Shown here piece after piece: positions 53,119 through 61,845 of a stretch of DNA of 64,000 bases (its first letter is position 1; every line of letters starts with the position of its first letter). Where the stretch lies: NCBI RefSeq assembly GCF_000739575.1, contig NZ_BBJO01000055.1:17812-81811 (forward strand), given 5' to 3'. The stretch is from Halobellus rufus (GTDB taxonomy: Archaea; Halobacteriota; Halobacteria; Halobacteriales; Haloferacaceae). Under the pieces are notes generated by a model. That model was given only the letters and a program-made list of their open reading frames with translations, was not told where the DNA came from and made no database searches. Both the position numbers and the translations under genes were made by a program.

Positions 53119-54461
53119 TCACCGGCTCGCCTCCACGTAGGGGTTCGGTGCGACGGTCGCTGTGATCTCCGTCTGCACGTGCGATTCGACCTTCGGGTTC
53201 GCCGACTCGCCGTCGGGCTCTCCCCACACGAGCGTGACTTCCGTCCCGGGTTCGGCGTACTCCGGGTCGACGAGCGCCAGCGAGAGCACCGCCCGTTCGT
53301 TGTACGTGTACCCGAAGTACTTCGAGAGACCGACGGTCTCGCCGTCGCTCCGCACCTCGTCGTAGTGGAACACCGCCCAGTACGGCATCGAGAGGTCGAA
53401 GTACTTGTAGGTCTCTCCGTCGCGGAGCAGTGACGCGAACAGTTCGAGCACGTCGCGTCGTCCCAGACGAGCGTGACCTTCCGCCGCTGGGGCTCCGCCG
53501 CCATCTCCCGCAGCGCCTCCTTGCCGACGAAGTCGTGCTCGAAGTCGACGAACCGCTCGTAGCCGAGTTCGATCGGGTTGAGGTAGTACTCCGAGACGTC
53601 GTCGGGGTCGAAGCTCCCTCCGAGCGTGCTGATCGCCTCGTAGCTGTCGGCGTCGAGCCACTCGCGGTACTCCGCCATCTCCTCGCCGAAGATCGCCGGT
53701 AACGGTCGCGCGATCCACCCCTTCTCCTGTCCCTGCGCCTTGTAGCTCTTCTCGCCGAGCTGTCTGAGCCCGAACGCCTCGCCGGCGTCGACGAGCGCGT
53801 CGCGGACGGTCTCGTGTTCCTCCCAGGGCCCCCAGATCTCGAAGCCGACGTTCGAGGCCATCGAGTGTTTCAGCGCGCGGACGTCGACGCCGCCGATCGT
53901 CACCTCGTCGAAGTTGAAAAACGGGATCTCGGGGATCGAACCCTCGACCGCGGCCCGCATCACGTCCAATGCGTTCGGCCCCTGCAGTTGGTACCTGAAC
54001 GTGTCGTGCGGCTCGTCCTTGTCGTGGTACCGGTCGTCGACGTGGGTCCGCACGTCGTAGTCGCCCCGTTCGAGGTTGTACTCGACCCAGTTCGGGGCGA
54101 CCGGCGTGCCGGTCAGCTTCAGTTCGTCCTCCTCGAGGTAAAACAGGATGGCGTCGCCGATGAGGTTCCCGTTGGGGTTGCAGGCGACGAACTGCTTCGC
54201 CTGTCCCGGCTCGAACCCCTCGAAGTTGTTGACGCCCAAATCGGCGAAGACGTCCAGCGCCTCGGGGCCCTCGACGTAGAGGTCCTTCTGGTGGTGCGAC
54301 AGGTCCGAGAGGCTGCAGGTCTCCCGCCAGCTTCGGACCTCCTCGATCCAGTTGGTGTGTTCGGAGGGGACCGGATACGGGTGGCGACCGCGGTTCTGCC
54401 GGAGCAGTTCGGTCGGACTGCCCGCGTTCGCGAGCGCGTCTTCTAACGTCTCGTTGACCAT
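53119..54461 (-). pseudogene. LigM/GcvT-type tetrahydrofolate-dependent demethylase, frameshifted
   Basis: From ATG 54461 the first about 335 residues (MVNETLEDALANAGSPTELL) show the aminomethyltransferase/LigM pattern: VPSEHTNWIEEVRSWRETCSLSDLSHHQKDLYVEGP, KQFVACNPNGNLIGDAILF, TGTPVAPNWVEYNLERG. LigM and DesA are O-demethylases passing the methyl group to tetrahydrofolate; relatives include DmdA. Near 53,450-53,462 the frame breaks after KVTLVWDD; the tail DVLELFASLLRDGETYKYFD to VAPNPYVEASR is in the frame ending at 53119. Adding one base restores 448 aa or so. The natural substrate is unknown; neighbours suggest it is brought in by the adjacent ABC importer. Confidence 0.83.
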
Positions 54462-54612
54462 ACGAAAGACGTTCACGGCTCTCCGTCTTAAAATTACTCC
54501 CAATCCCCCTACTATTAGTAAATATTTCGCACGGCGACCGAACCCCCGCCAGACCCGACCGCGCCGTCGTGCCCTTCCTCCGATGGAAGTCGCGCCTCCG
54601 ACGTGTTCGCGG

Positions 54613-55644
54613 CTACTCCGTCGACTGGATGACGTGGACCGACGACGGATCGATGTCGATCGAGAGCGTGTCGCCGGTGCCGACGGTCTTCCGTGACCGG
54701 TCCAACCGGAGCGTGAGTTCCCGGCCGTCCGGGAGTTCGGCGGTCGCCTGGACGTGCTCGCCCTGGTAGAAGAGGTTCGTCACCTCGACGTCGAGGGGAC
54801 CGTCGCCGACGGGGATCTCGTCGGGGCGGACGAGCACCGTCACGTCGCCCTCCTCGACCGTCGTCTCGGGGGCGTCCACCTCTCCGAAGCCGAGCGAGAG
54901 CGTGCCGTCGCGGATCGTCCCCTCGAGCAGGTTCGCCGTGCCGATGAACCCGGCGACGAACTCGTTCGCGGGTTGCTCGTAGATCTCGGCGGGCGTTCCG
55001 ATCTGTTCGAGTCTCCCCTCGTTCATCACGGCGATCCGGTCGCACATCGACATCGCCTGTTCCTGATCGTGCGTGACGTACAGCGTCGTGATCCCGAGGT
55101 CTTCGAGCAACTGCCCGAGCTCCTGCCGGAGGTTTTGTTTCAGCTTCGCGTCCAGCCCCGTCATCGGCTCGTCGAGCAGGAGGATGTGCGGTTCGATCGC
55201 CAGCGCCCGGGCCAGCCCCACGCGCTGTTGTTGACCGCCGGACAGCGTCTTCGGATCCCTGTCGGCCAGTTCCTCGATGTCGAGGAGTTCGAGTAACTCC
55301 TCGGCGCGCTCGCGGCGCTCTCGCTTGCTCACGCCGTGCATCTTCGGGCCGAACGTGACGTTCTTCAGCACGCTCATGTTGTTGAACAGCGCGTACGACT
55401 GGAACACCAGTCCGACGTTCCTGTTCTCCGGCGGCACGTGCGTGACGTCCTCGCCGTCGTAGCGAATCGCCCCGTCCGTGGGCGTCTCGAACCCGGCGAC
55501 CAGCCGAAGCGCCGTCGTCTTGCCGCACCCCGAGGGGCCGACGATCCCCATCACTTCACCGTCGTCGATGTCGATCGAGACGTCGTCGACGGCGACTGTC
55601 GAATCGAACCGCTTCGTGACGTTTTCCAACGAAACTTCGGACAT
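54613..55644 (-). CDS. ABC transporter ATP-binding protein (PotA-like)
   Basis: This 343-aa ATPase has Walker A IVGPSGCGKTTALRLV, signature LSGGQQQRVGLARALA, Walker B HILLLDEPMTGLDAKL and H-loop YVTHDQEQAMSMCDR, followed by a TOBE domain (VTVLVRPDEIPVGDGPLDVEVTNLFYQGEHVQATAEL). This is the layout of spermidine/putrescine-, Fe- and 2-aminoethylphosphonate-type importers. The gene is third in reading order after the binding protein and the two permeases, 29 bp past the second permease. Confidence 0.92.
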   Translation of the reverse strand: MSEVSLENVTKRFDSTVAVDDVSIDIDDGEVMGIVGPSGCGKTTALRLVAGFETPTDGAIRYDGEDVTHVPPENRNVGLVFQSYALFNNMSVLKNVTFGPKMHGVSKRERRERAEELLELLDIEELADRDPKTLSGGQQQRVGLARALAIEPHILLLDEPMTGLDAKLKQNLRQELGQLLEDLGITTLYVTHDQEQAMSMCDRIAVMNEGRLEQIGTPAEIYEQPANEFVAGFIGTANLLEGTIRDGTLSLGFGEVDAPETTVEEGDVTVLVRPDEIPVGDGPLDVEVTNLFYQGEHVQATAELPDGRELTLRLDRSRKTVGTGDTLSIDIDPSSVHVIQSTE

Positions 55645-55673
55645 ATCTTATCGCCTCTGAATTTCTGCCATGG

Positions 55674-56507
55674 TTAGATTCTCCGAACGGCTCCTCTGTT
55701 TCCGATGATCTGCAGTGCGATCGTGACCAACGCGATCAACAGGAAGAACACCGAGACCGCCGCCGCGGCGTTCAGGAACGACGCGTTGGTGATGTTGTTG
55801 AACAGGAAGATCGCGAGCGGCGGCGTCCCCCGGGAGTACACGATGTACGAGAAGTTGAACTCCGCGGCCGCGAGCGTCCACGAGATGATCGACCCGGCGA
55901 TGATGCCCGTCTTGGCGTTCGGGACGATCACCGTGAGGAACGTCCGCGGCCACGACGCCCCGAGCGACCGCGCGCTCTCTTCGATCTGCTGGAGGTCCAT
56001 CGACTGGAAACTCGACTGGACCGCCATCACCATGTACGGCGCTTTCAGGAGCGAGTAGCCGATGATGAGGGCGATCCCCGACGTCGAGAGGTCCGGATAC
56101 GTCCGGAGGAAGGCCACCCCGAGGATGATCCCCGGTGCCAGCGGGAGGATCGCGAAGACGTTGACCCAGTCTCTCCCCCAGAAGTCGTACCGGGCGACGG
56201 CGTAGGCGATGGGAACGCCCACGATGAGGTTGATCACGACGCCGCCGAGGGCGAGCCCCGTGCTGTATACGAGCGAGGATCCGACCGCGACGTCGGCACC
56301 GACGCCGGTACCGACGATGACGTCCTCCCAGTTCGCCGTGGTGACGAAGCCGGTCGGGAACACGCCGAACCAGTCGCTCGCGAACGAACTGACGAACGTC
56401 ATCACGACCGGGAACGCGAGGAAGAACAGCGTCAGCGCCAACACGAGTTTGACGAACGGCCGACCGTACCGGGCGGAGAGGCTCCCCTGCTGGAAGCGCT
56501 CGCTCAT
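55674..56507 (-). CDS. ABC transporter permease (PotC-like)
   Basis: This 277-aa permease has six membrane segments and the EAA loop ESARSLGASWPRTFLTVIVPNAKTG that contacts the ATPase. Segments such as FVKLVLALTLFFLAFPVVMTFVSSF and INLIVGVPIAYAVARY are typical of the PotC branch. Its ATG (56505-56507) overlaps the TGA of the preceding permease in an ATGA arrangement, so the two are translated in sequence. Confidence 0.92.
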   Translation of the reverse strand: MSERFQQGSLSARYGRPFVKLVLALTLFFLAFPVVMTFVSSFASDWFGVFPTGFVTTANWEDVIVGTGVGADVAVGSSLVYSTGLALGGVVINLIVGVPIAYAVARYDFWGRDWVNVFAILPLAPGIILGVAFLRTYPDLSTSGIALIIGYSLLKAPYMVMAVQSSFQSMDLQQIEESARSLGASWPRTFLTVIVPNAKTGIIAGSIISWTLAAAEFNFSYIVYSRGTPPLAIFLFNNITNASFLNAAAAVSVFFLLIALVTIALQIIGNRGAVRRI

Positions 56508-57430
56508 CAGATGCTCACCTCCGCGGAGGTGTAGCGGAGCGCCAGCACGGTGAAGCCGAACACGAAGAAGAACCACACTGTCGCCATCGCCGACGCCTGT
56601 GCGATGTTGAAGCCCTGCGCCAGTTCACGGTCGATCTGGAGCGTCCAGACGAGCAGCCCCTTCAGGATGAGGACCGTTCCGAAGATAGCCAGCCCCGTCC
56701 TGAACACGAGGATGAACGCGCCGATGACGCCCGGCTTGATCTGCGGCAGGGTGACGTAGCGGAACGTCTGCAGCGGCGTCGCGCCCAGGGCGCGAGCGGC
56801 CTCCTCGGCGTCGGTGTTCACTTCGGCGTAGGTCCCACGCAGCAACAGCAGCGCCCGCGGGATCATCGAGTAGATGTACGCGAAGAACAGGCCGCCGACG
56901 CTCGTCGCGATCGCGACGTCGATACGGGACTGCCCCGACAGGAAGGCGAAGACGTTGCTCAGCACGCCGGTGTTGCCGAACAGGATGATGATCATGAACG
57001 CGGCGACGATCCCCGGCAGGCTGTTGGGGAACGAGAGGACGGTGAGGATCACCGACTTCGCCGGGAGCGCGTACTTCTCCAGCGCGTGGGCGACGGGGAC
57101 GGCGACGCAGATCGACGTCACCGTCGTCGCCGCGGCGAACCAGAGGGTGTTGAACGCGATGTTCCGGTAGTAGGGGTCCGTCACGAGCGTCCGGTAGTAC
57201 TCGACGGTGAACCCCTCGGTCACCAGTCGGCTCTCCGAGAAGCTGATTCGGAACATCTCCGTCAGCGGGAACACGCCAGAGAACACGAGCAGGATCGAAA
57301 ACGGGATGCAGAGGGCGACGATCCGCCTGATCTCGCGCTGGCGTTCGGACGCGGGCGACACCAGCGACTTCAGGGTGGCCTGCACCGACTCCGCCGCCCG
57401 CGTATCCGTCGATACGTGGTCGGCCCCCAT
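56507..57430 (-). CDS. ABC transporter permease (PotB-like)
   Basis: This 307-aa permease has six membrane segments (for example IVALCIPFSILLVFSGVFPLTEMF and NTLWFAAATTVTSICVAVPVAHAL) and the loop EAARALGATPLQTFRYVTLPQIKPG. It pairs with the PotC-like permease. Its start lies 3 bp past the stop of the substrate-binding gene. Confidence 0.92.
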   Translation of the reverse strand: MGADHVSTDTRAAESVQATLKSLVSPASERQREIRRIVALCIPFSILLVFSGVFPLTEMFRISFSESRLVTEGFTVEYYRTLVTDPYYRNIAFNTLWFAAATTVTSICVAVPVAHALEKYALPAKSVILTVLSFPNSLPGIVAAFMIIILFGNTGVLSNVFAFLSGQSRIDVAIATSVGGLFFAYIYSMIPRALLLLRGTYAEVNTDAEEAARALGATPLQTFRYVTLPQIKPGVIGAFILVFRTGLAIFGTVLILKGLLVWTLQIDRELAQGFNIAQASAMATVWFFFVFGFTVLALRYTSAEVSI

Positions 57431-57433
57431 CGC

Positions 57434-58624
57434 TCAGATCCCGGCCCCACGCGTGATCTCCTCGATGATCGACTCCTGGTTCTCGATGAGCGCCTGCTGA
57501 TCGACGGTGAACTGCGTCTCCTCGTAGCGGCTCTGCGGCGGGAACTCGTCGGGCATGTCCATCTCGGGCGCGCGGATCGGTCGCGCGTACGCGTCGAGGA
57601 AGTGCTGTTGGCCCTCGATCGACAGCACGTAGTCCATGAACAGTTTCACGGCCTCCGGGTTGGGCGCGTTCGCGAGCATCGCGTACCCGTACAGCGCGTT
57701 GTACGCGCCGGCGTCCCCGTCGGGCCCCTCGAGCAGCGCGACGCCGACCTGCTCCTCGTCGAGGTCCTCGACGTTGTACTTCAGGTCCAGCCCCGAGTAG
57801 TCGTACCTGATGAACGAGGAGTACTCCCCGCTCGTGAACTGCGCGAGGAAGTTGTCGGTGAACTCCGCGCCGCCCTCCATTATCGTGTTGTAGTAGTCGA
57901 TCACCGGCTGGACGTCGTCGAGACTCCCGCCGTAGGCGTTGTTGATCGAGAGGGCGGCCGCGAGGCCGACCGCCGCCTGCGGGGTCTGCAGGGCGAGGTC
58001 CTGCATGATGTCGGGGTGTTTGAGGTCCTCCCACGTCTGCGGTTCGTCGAGGCCCCGCTCCTCGAAGATGTCCTTCCGGTAGGTGAGCGCGGTCGTCACC
58101 TTTCGGGTCCCGGTACAGTGGCCGTTCTCCGTCTTCGCGTTGTCGGGGACCTTGTCCCAGTTCGCCGGCTTGTACGCCTGGGTCAGACCGTCGTTCATCG
58201 CCTGGATTGCGAACGTGTACCCGCCGTTGAACGCCGAGTGCGTCGGGTTCTGCGCGTGCGATCGGGCGTCCTGCAGCGCCTCTCCCGACGACCGGTCGTC
58301 GTCGTTGAGTTCGACACCGTACTGCTCGTTGAACGCCTCCATCACAGAGGGCCAGTTCATCCAGCCCGACTGGACGGCGTACACGTAGAGCTTCTCGTCG
58401 GTGGGGAAGTTGTCCGAACAGACCGTCGTCTGCGAATCGCCGTATCCCACCTCGTAGGTGTCGCCGGAGCAACTACCGCCCCCCGAATCGCCACCCGAGT
58501 CTCCATCGCCGCTGCCGTCGCCGCCCCCGCCACCACCCATACAGCCGGCGAGGCTACTACCGATGACTGCACCGCTCGATGCGAGTATCTTCCGCCGCGT
58601 GGCCGAGTTGTTAATTTCTACCAT
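57434..58624 (-). CDS. ABC transporter substrate-binding lipoprotein (PotD-like)
   Basis: This 396-aa protein has a Tat lipoprotein leader (NNSATRRKILASSGAVIGS, lipobox SLAGC) and a Gly/Asp/Ser linker, then a type 2 periplasmic-binding fold: KLYVYAVQSGWMNWPSVMEAFNEQYGVE, VTTALTYRKDIFEERGLDEPQTWEDLKHPD, and YGYAMLANAPNPEAVKLFMDYVLS. It fits the spermidine/putrescine or 2-aminoethylphosphonate binding group; the ligand cannot be stated. ATG 58624 is chosen since it sits just before the twin-arginine region. The promoter is in the AT-rich gap upstream. Confidence 0.9.
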   Translation of the reverse strand: MVEINNSATRRKILASSGAVIGSSLAGCMGGGGGGDGSGDGDSGGDSGGGSCSGDTYEVGYGDSQTTVCSDNFPTDEKLYVYAVQSGWMNWPSVMEAFNEQYGVELNDDDRSSGEALQDARSHAQNPTHSAFNGGYTFAIQAMNDGLTQAYKPANWDKVPDNAKTENGHCTGTRKVTTALTYRKDIFEERGLDEPQTWEDLKHPDIMQDLALQTPQAAVGLAAALSINNAYGGSLDDVQPVIDYYNTIMEGGAEFTDNFLAQFTSGEYSSFIRYDYSGLDLKYNVEDLDEEQVGVALLEGPDGDAGAYNALYGYAMLANAPNPEAVKLFMDYVLSIEGQQHFLDAYARPIRAPEMDMPDEFPPQSRYEETQFTVDQQALIENQESIIEEITRGAGI

Positions 58625-58937
58625 AGCGAGCGACCGTAAACGACTTCGTGACAAATTGTGATAAATGTACTGGTGAACAAAACAAATTTATACGTCTTTT
58701 CGACCGATACCGACTCTTTCCGTCGTCAAAACAGGTGTTTTAGAAATATACTACTACGTTTTGGTATATATTCGTTGTCAGTACGGCATTCCGTCCGAAT
58801 CTGAGCGATAGCAGAGCTAGTGCTCCGAAGCCGTCCACAAACACGCCGCTATATAAATTACTGCTACCTACATTCCCACCAATAAATCCGCCCGGTCGAC
58901 GCCTTTCCCGGTAACTACCTCATACAGTCGGCAGATC
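58625..58937 (-). promoter_or_regulatory. 313-bp AT-rich promoter region of the ABC operon
   Basis: No coding frame is supported here. On the minus strand TATA-like elements occur near 58,655-58,665 (ACATTTATCAC) and 58,680-58,690 (CGTATAAATTTG), either of which could drive the ABC operon. An inverted repeat ATATAC (58746-58751) and GTATAT (58764-58769) lies further out. A GTAACTACCTCAT at 58911-58923 partly matches the GAACTAC element seen elsewhere in the cluster. Confidence 0.5.
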
Positions 58938-60460
58938 CTATCGGTAGAGCCGCGCCGTCGCCTCGACGAACTCGCGCCACCGACGGTACGCGGTTGCGGT
59001 GGGTTCGGACTCCGCCGACGGCGTGAACGTCTTGCCGGCCGGGCGGTGCGCATCGAGATCGGACAGTTCGTCCCAGACGCCCGTCGCGAGCCCCGCGGCG
59101 AAACACGCCCCGAGCGCGGTGGTCTGCGGGACGTTCGAGCGGACCAGCGGTCGATCGATGAGGTCTGCCTGCCACTGGGCGAACTCGTCGTCCTGCACCG
59201 CGCCGCCGTCGACGAGGAGACGACCGTGCTCGACTCCCGTCGCGGCCTCGGCGGCCTCGACGACTGCGCGCGTTCCGAAGCCGATCGCCTCCACGGCCGC
59301 CCGAATCACGTCACCGCCGTCAGTACCGCAGTCGAGGCCGACGACGCCGCCGCGGGCGTCGGGGACCCAGTCGGGAGCGCCGAGCCCGCCGAACCCCGGC
59401 ACGAACTGCACGTCGCCCGCGACGCTCCCCGGTTCCGGCCGGCTGAGTCCGCCGGCGTCTTCGAGCAGGCCGATCGTCCGGAGCCACTCCAGGACGGCCC
59501 CCGTCGCGAACACGGGCCCCTCGAGCCCGTAGCGCGGCTCGCTCCCCGCTCGCTGGAACCAGATCGTCGTCAACAGCTCTCCGTCCGCGCGGACCGGTTC
59601 GGTCCCCGTGTTCTGCAGGAAGAAGTTCCCCGTTCCGTAGGTGACTTTCGCGCCGGCGTCCTCGCAGGCGACCCGCCCGAGCAACGCCGCCTGCTGATCG
59701 CCCATCACGCCGGTCACCGGCACGGCGGCGTTGATGACACCTCGGGGTCCGTCGTCCCGAACCCCTCGGGGTCGCTGGAGGGACGCACCGTCGGGAGCGC
59801 CGCTCGGGGCACGTCGAACAGGTCGAGCAGGTCGTCGTCCCACTCGCACTCGTGAATGTCGAACAGCATCGTCTGGGCGGCGTTGGTGACGTCGGTCGCG
59901 TGCGTGCCGGTGAGGTTGTAGAGCAACCACGCGTCGACGGTTCCCAGAAGCACCTCGCCCGCCGCCGCTCGCTCTCGGGGGGCGTTTTGCGCTCTCCCTC
60001 CGCCGTCGGCTTCGCCGCCGTGGTCTAGGAGCCACTTCGCGTTCGGCGCGGCGAAGTACGGGTCGGGCTCCAGTCCCGTCCGCTCCCTGATGAGCCGGGT
60101 TTCGTCGGCGTCGAGCGCTCGTATCGTGTCCGCCGTTCGGCGGTCCCGCCAACTGAGAGCGCTGGTGACCGGCCGTCCGGACTCCGCCTCCCAGAGCAAC
60201 ACCGTCTGGCGCTGACTCGAGATGCCGAGCGCTCGCAACTGCTCGGCGTCGAGGTCGGCGCTCTCGAGTGCACGCCTGATCGCGTCGGTCGCACAACTCC
60301 ACAGCTTCAGCGGGTCGTACTCGACTCTGTGACCCCCGGTCGAGCGCTGGTAGTGGCCGGTGAACGCCTCCCAGAGCGGCGTTCCCTCCGAGTCGAACAC
60401 GACGAACCGGGTCCCGCTGGTGCCCTGGTCCAGCGCGCCGATGTACGTCTCCTCGGTCAT
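58938..60460 (-). pseudogene. FGGY carbohydrate kinase (glycerol-kinase-like), frameshifted
   Basis: From ATG 60460 the N-terminal domain reads MTEETYIGALDQGTSGTRFV (ATP-phosphate loop), with SSQRQTVLLWEAESGRP and LGTVDAWLLYNLTGTHATDVTNAAQT. After PEGFGTTDPE, near 59,739-59,743, the frame is lost; the expected GVINAAVPVTGVMGDQQAALLG follows in the frame ending at 58938. One G missing from a short G run (GAGGTGTC for GAGGGTGTC) explains it, restoring about 507 aa. YGTGNFFLQNTG and VPGFGGLGAPDW are the second FGGY part. Glycerol is the likeliest substrate by similarity, but a paralogue for another polyol is possible. Start overlaps the stop of the Cdc6-like gene. Confidence 0.86.
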
Positions 60461-61608
60461 TCGTTCCGCAGCGCCGCGAAGAGCCGTTTCGAAAAGTTCG
60501 GTTCGACCCCGCTGGGCTGCCGCCCGGTCGCCTGCGTGCCGACTGCCACCTCCTGTCTCTCCAACACGCCGCGCTGGGCGAGTTCGTACAGGAGCCGCTT
60601 GACGGTGCCGTCCGTCAACTCCGTCTGGGCTGCGATGACCTCCGCCGCCGACTCGATGCTCGTCTCGCCGTCGAGCGAGCGGTCGATGAGCTGTGCCAAC
60701 ACGCGCTGTTCGTTCTCCGATAGCGCCATCACCGTTCCGATCGGCACGCCGCCGGACGGGACGGCCGCCGTGCCGACTTCGACGTCCTCGTCGCGGAGTC
60801 GCGTCGCCCCGTCGGCCTCGGCGTTCATCGCGGCCACGAAGAGCGCCGCCAGCGCGTCGTGGGCGTCGCCGTCGGCCCAGTCGGCGAGCCGCTGTGCGTG
60901 GACGTGATCCAGCGTCTGTGAGAGGCCGCGTGATCCCCTGACGGTGAGTATGTCGACGAGTTCGTAGGTGTATCCGGGCACGTGAACCCGCTGTTCCGGC
61001 ATCGGCAGGGAGAGCGCTTCCGGGGGGTCCCTCCCCACGCCGATCCACGCGAGGTCGTCGAACGGCTCGAAGAACGCGTACAGGTCCGCGAGGTCGACGG
61101 TCCCGCGCTCGCCGAGGTGATCGACGGCGACGAGGACCGTCTCGCTCGCGGCGGTGACCTCCTCGATGCGGTCTCCGAGCGCGCTCGTGCTCACCCCGCG
61201 CTCTGGGATGGCCTCGACGAGCAACCCGTCCAGTAGCTCCCGGTACAGTCGGAACCGACTCGTCGCGCGCCGCGCGTCGAGGTAGGCGAACTGGACGTCC
61301 GGCCGGTCGCTGCCGCCCCTCGTCGCCGTGTAGAACGGATCGCTCGCGGTCACCTCCGCGTCGAGCGCGGAGATCAGTGCGGTCACGATGGCGGACTTCC
61401 CGGACCCGCGTGGCCCCCAGACGTAGGTGTTCGGCGGGACGGCCCGGTCGAAGAGCGGGTCGATCGCGTTCAACAGCGCCTCGAAGAGCGTCTCCCGCCC
61501 GACCGGTTCGGGGAGATGCACCCCGGGGTTCAGCGAGTCGCGATCGACGACCAACTCGTTCTTACTGCGCCGGGTCCGTCGGCGCTCGATGCGTTCTGTG
61601 AGGTCCAT
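60457..61608 (-). CDS. Cdc6/Orc1-like AAA ATPase with C-terminal winged helix
   Basis: This 383-aa protein has an Orc1/Cdc6-like ATPase: VGRETLFEALLNAIDPLF, Walker A YVWGPRGSGKSAIVTALIS (near 55-70) and VLVAVDHLGE as Walker B, where the usual Asp-Glu is Asp-His, so ATP hydrolysis may be weak. The end is a winged helix (ALSENEQRVLAQLIDRSLDG, TDGTVKRLLYELAQRGVLERQEV). It is far from ORB repeats and its stop overlaps the kinase start (ATGA), which points to a regulatory or signalling role for the kinase/transport cluster rather than replication. A 26-bp palindrome lies right upstream. Confidence 0.8.
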   Translation of the reverse strand: MDLTERIERRRTRRSKNELVVDRDSLNPGVHLPEPVGRETLFEALLNAIDPLFDRAVPPNTYVWGPRGSGKSAIVTALISALDAEVTASDPFYTATRGGSDRPDVQFAYLDARRATSRFRLYRELLDGLLVEAIPERGVSTSALGDRIEEVTAASETVLVAVDHLGERGTVDLADLYAFFEPFDDLAWIGVGRDPPEALSLPMPEQRVHVPGYTYELVDILTVRGSRGLSQTLDHVHAQRLADWADGDAHDALAALFVAAMNAEADGATRLRDEDVEVGTAAVPSGGVPIGTVMALSENEQRVLAQLIDRSLDGETSIESAAEVIAAQTELTDGTVKRLLYELAQRGVLERQEVAVGTQATGRQPSGVEPNFSKRLFAALRNE

Positions 61609-61612
61609 AAGA

Positions 61613-61638
61613 CGCGGTGAACTACGTAGTACACCGCG
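61613..61638. promoter_or_regulatory. 26-bp near-perfect palindrome upstream of the Cdc6-like gene
   Basis: Arms CGCGGTG (61613-61619) and CACCGCG (61632-61638) enclose the self-complementary ACTACGTAGT (61621-61630), with a single A/A mismatch on each side. The element ends 4 bp from the start codon at 61608, a typical place for an operator. A close relative of its core occurs at 53092-53103. Confidence 0.65.
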
Positions 61639-61845
61639 CACCGGCCCTAAAACTCTTGTTGCTACTTCCGTGGTCGCTGCCGGTCCCCGCCGTCCGACGG
61701 GACCTCGATCACGCGAGCGACGACCGACCCGCGATTCCGACGCGGGCCGGCGGACTCACCGCCCCCGCGTTTCGGGAATCTGGTCACCGCTTCGCCGGAA
61801 CCGATCCCGTCGACGCCGCTCGTTTCTCGGTCGGGCCTTCGCCGC

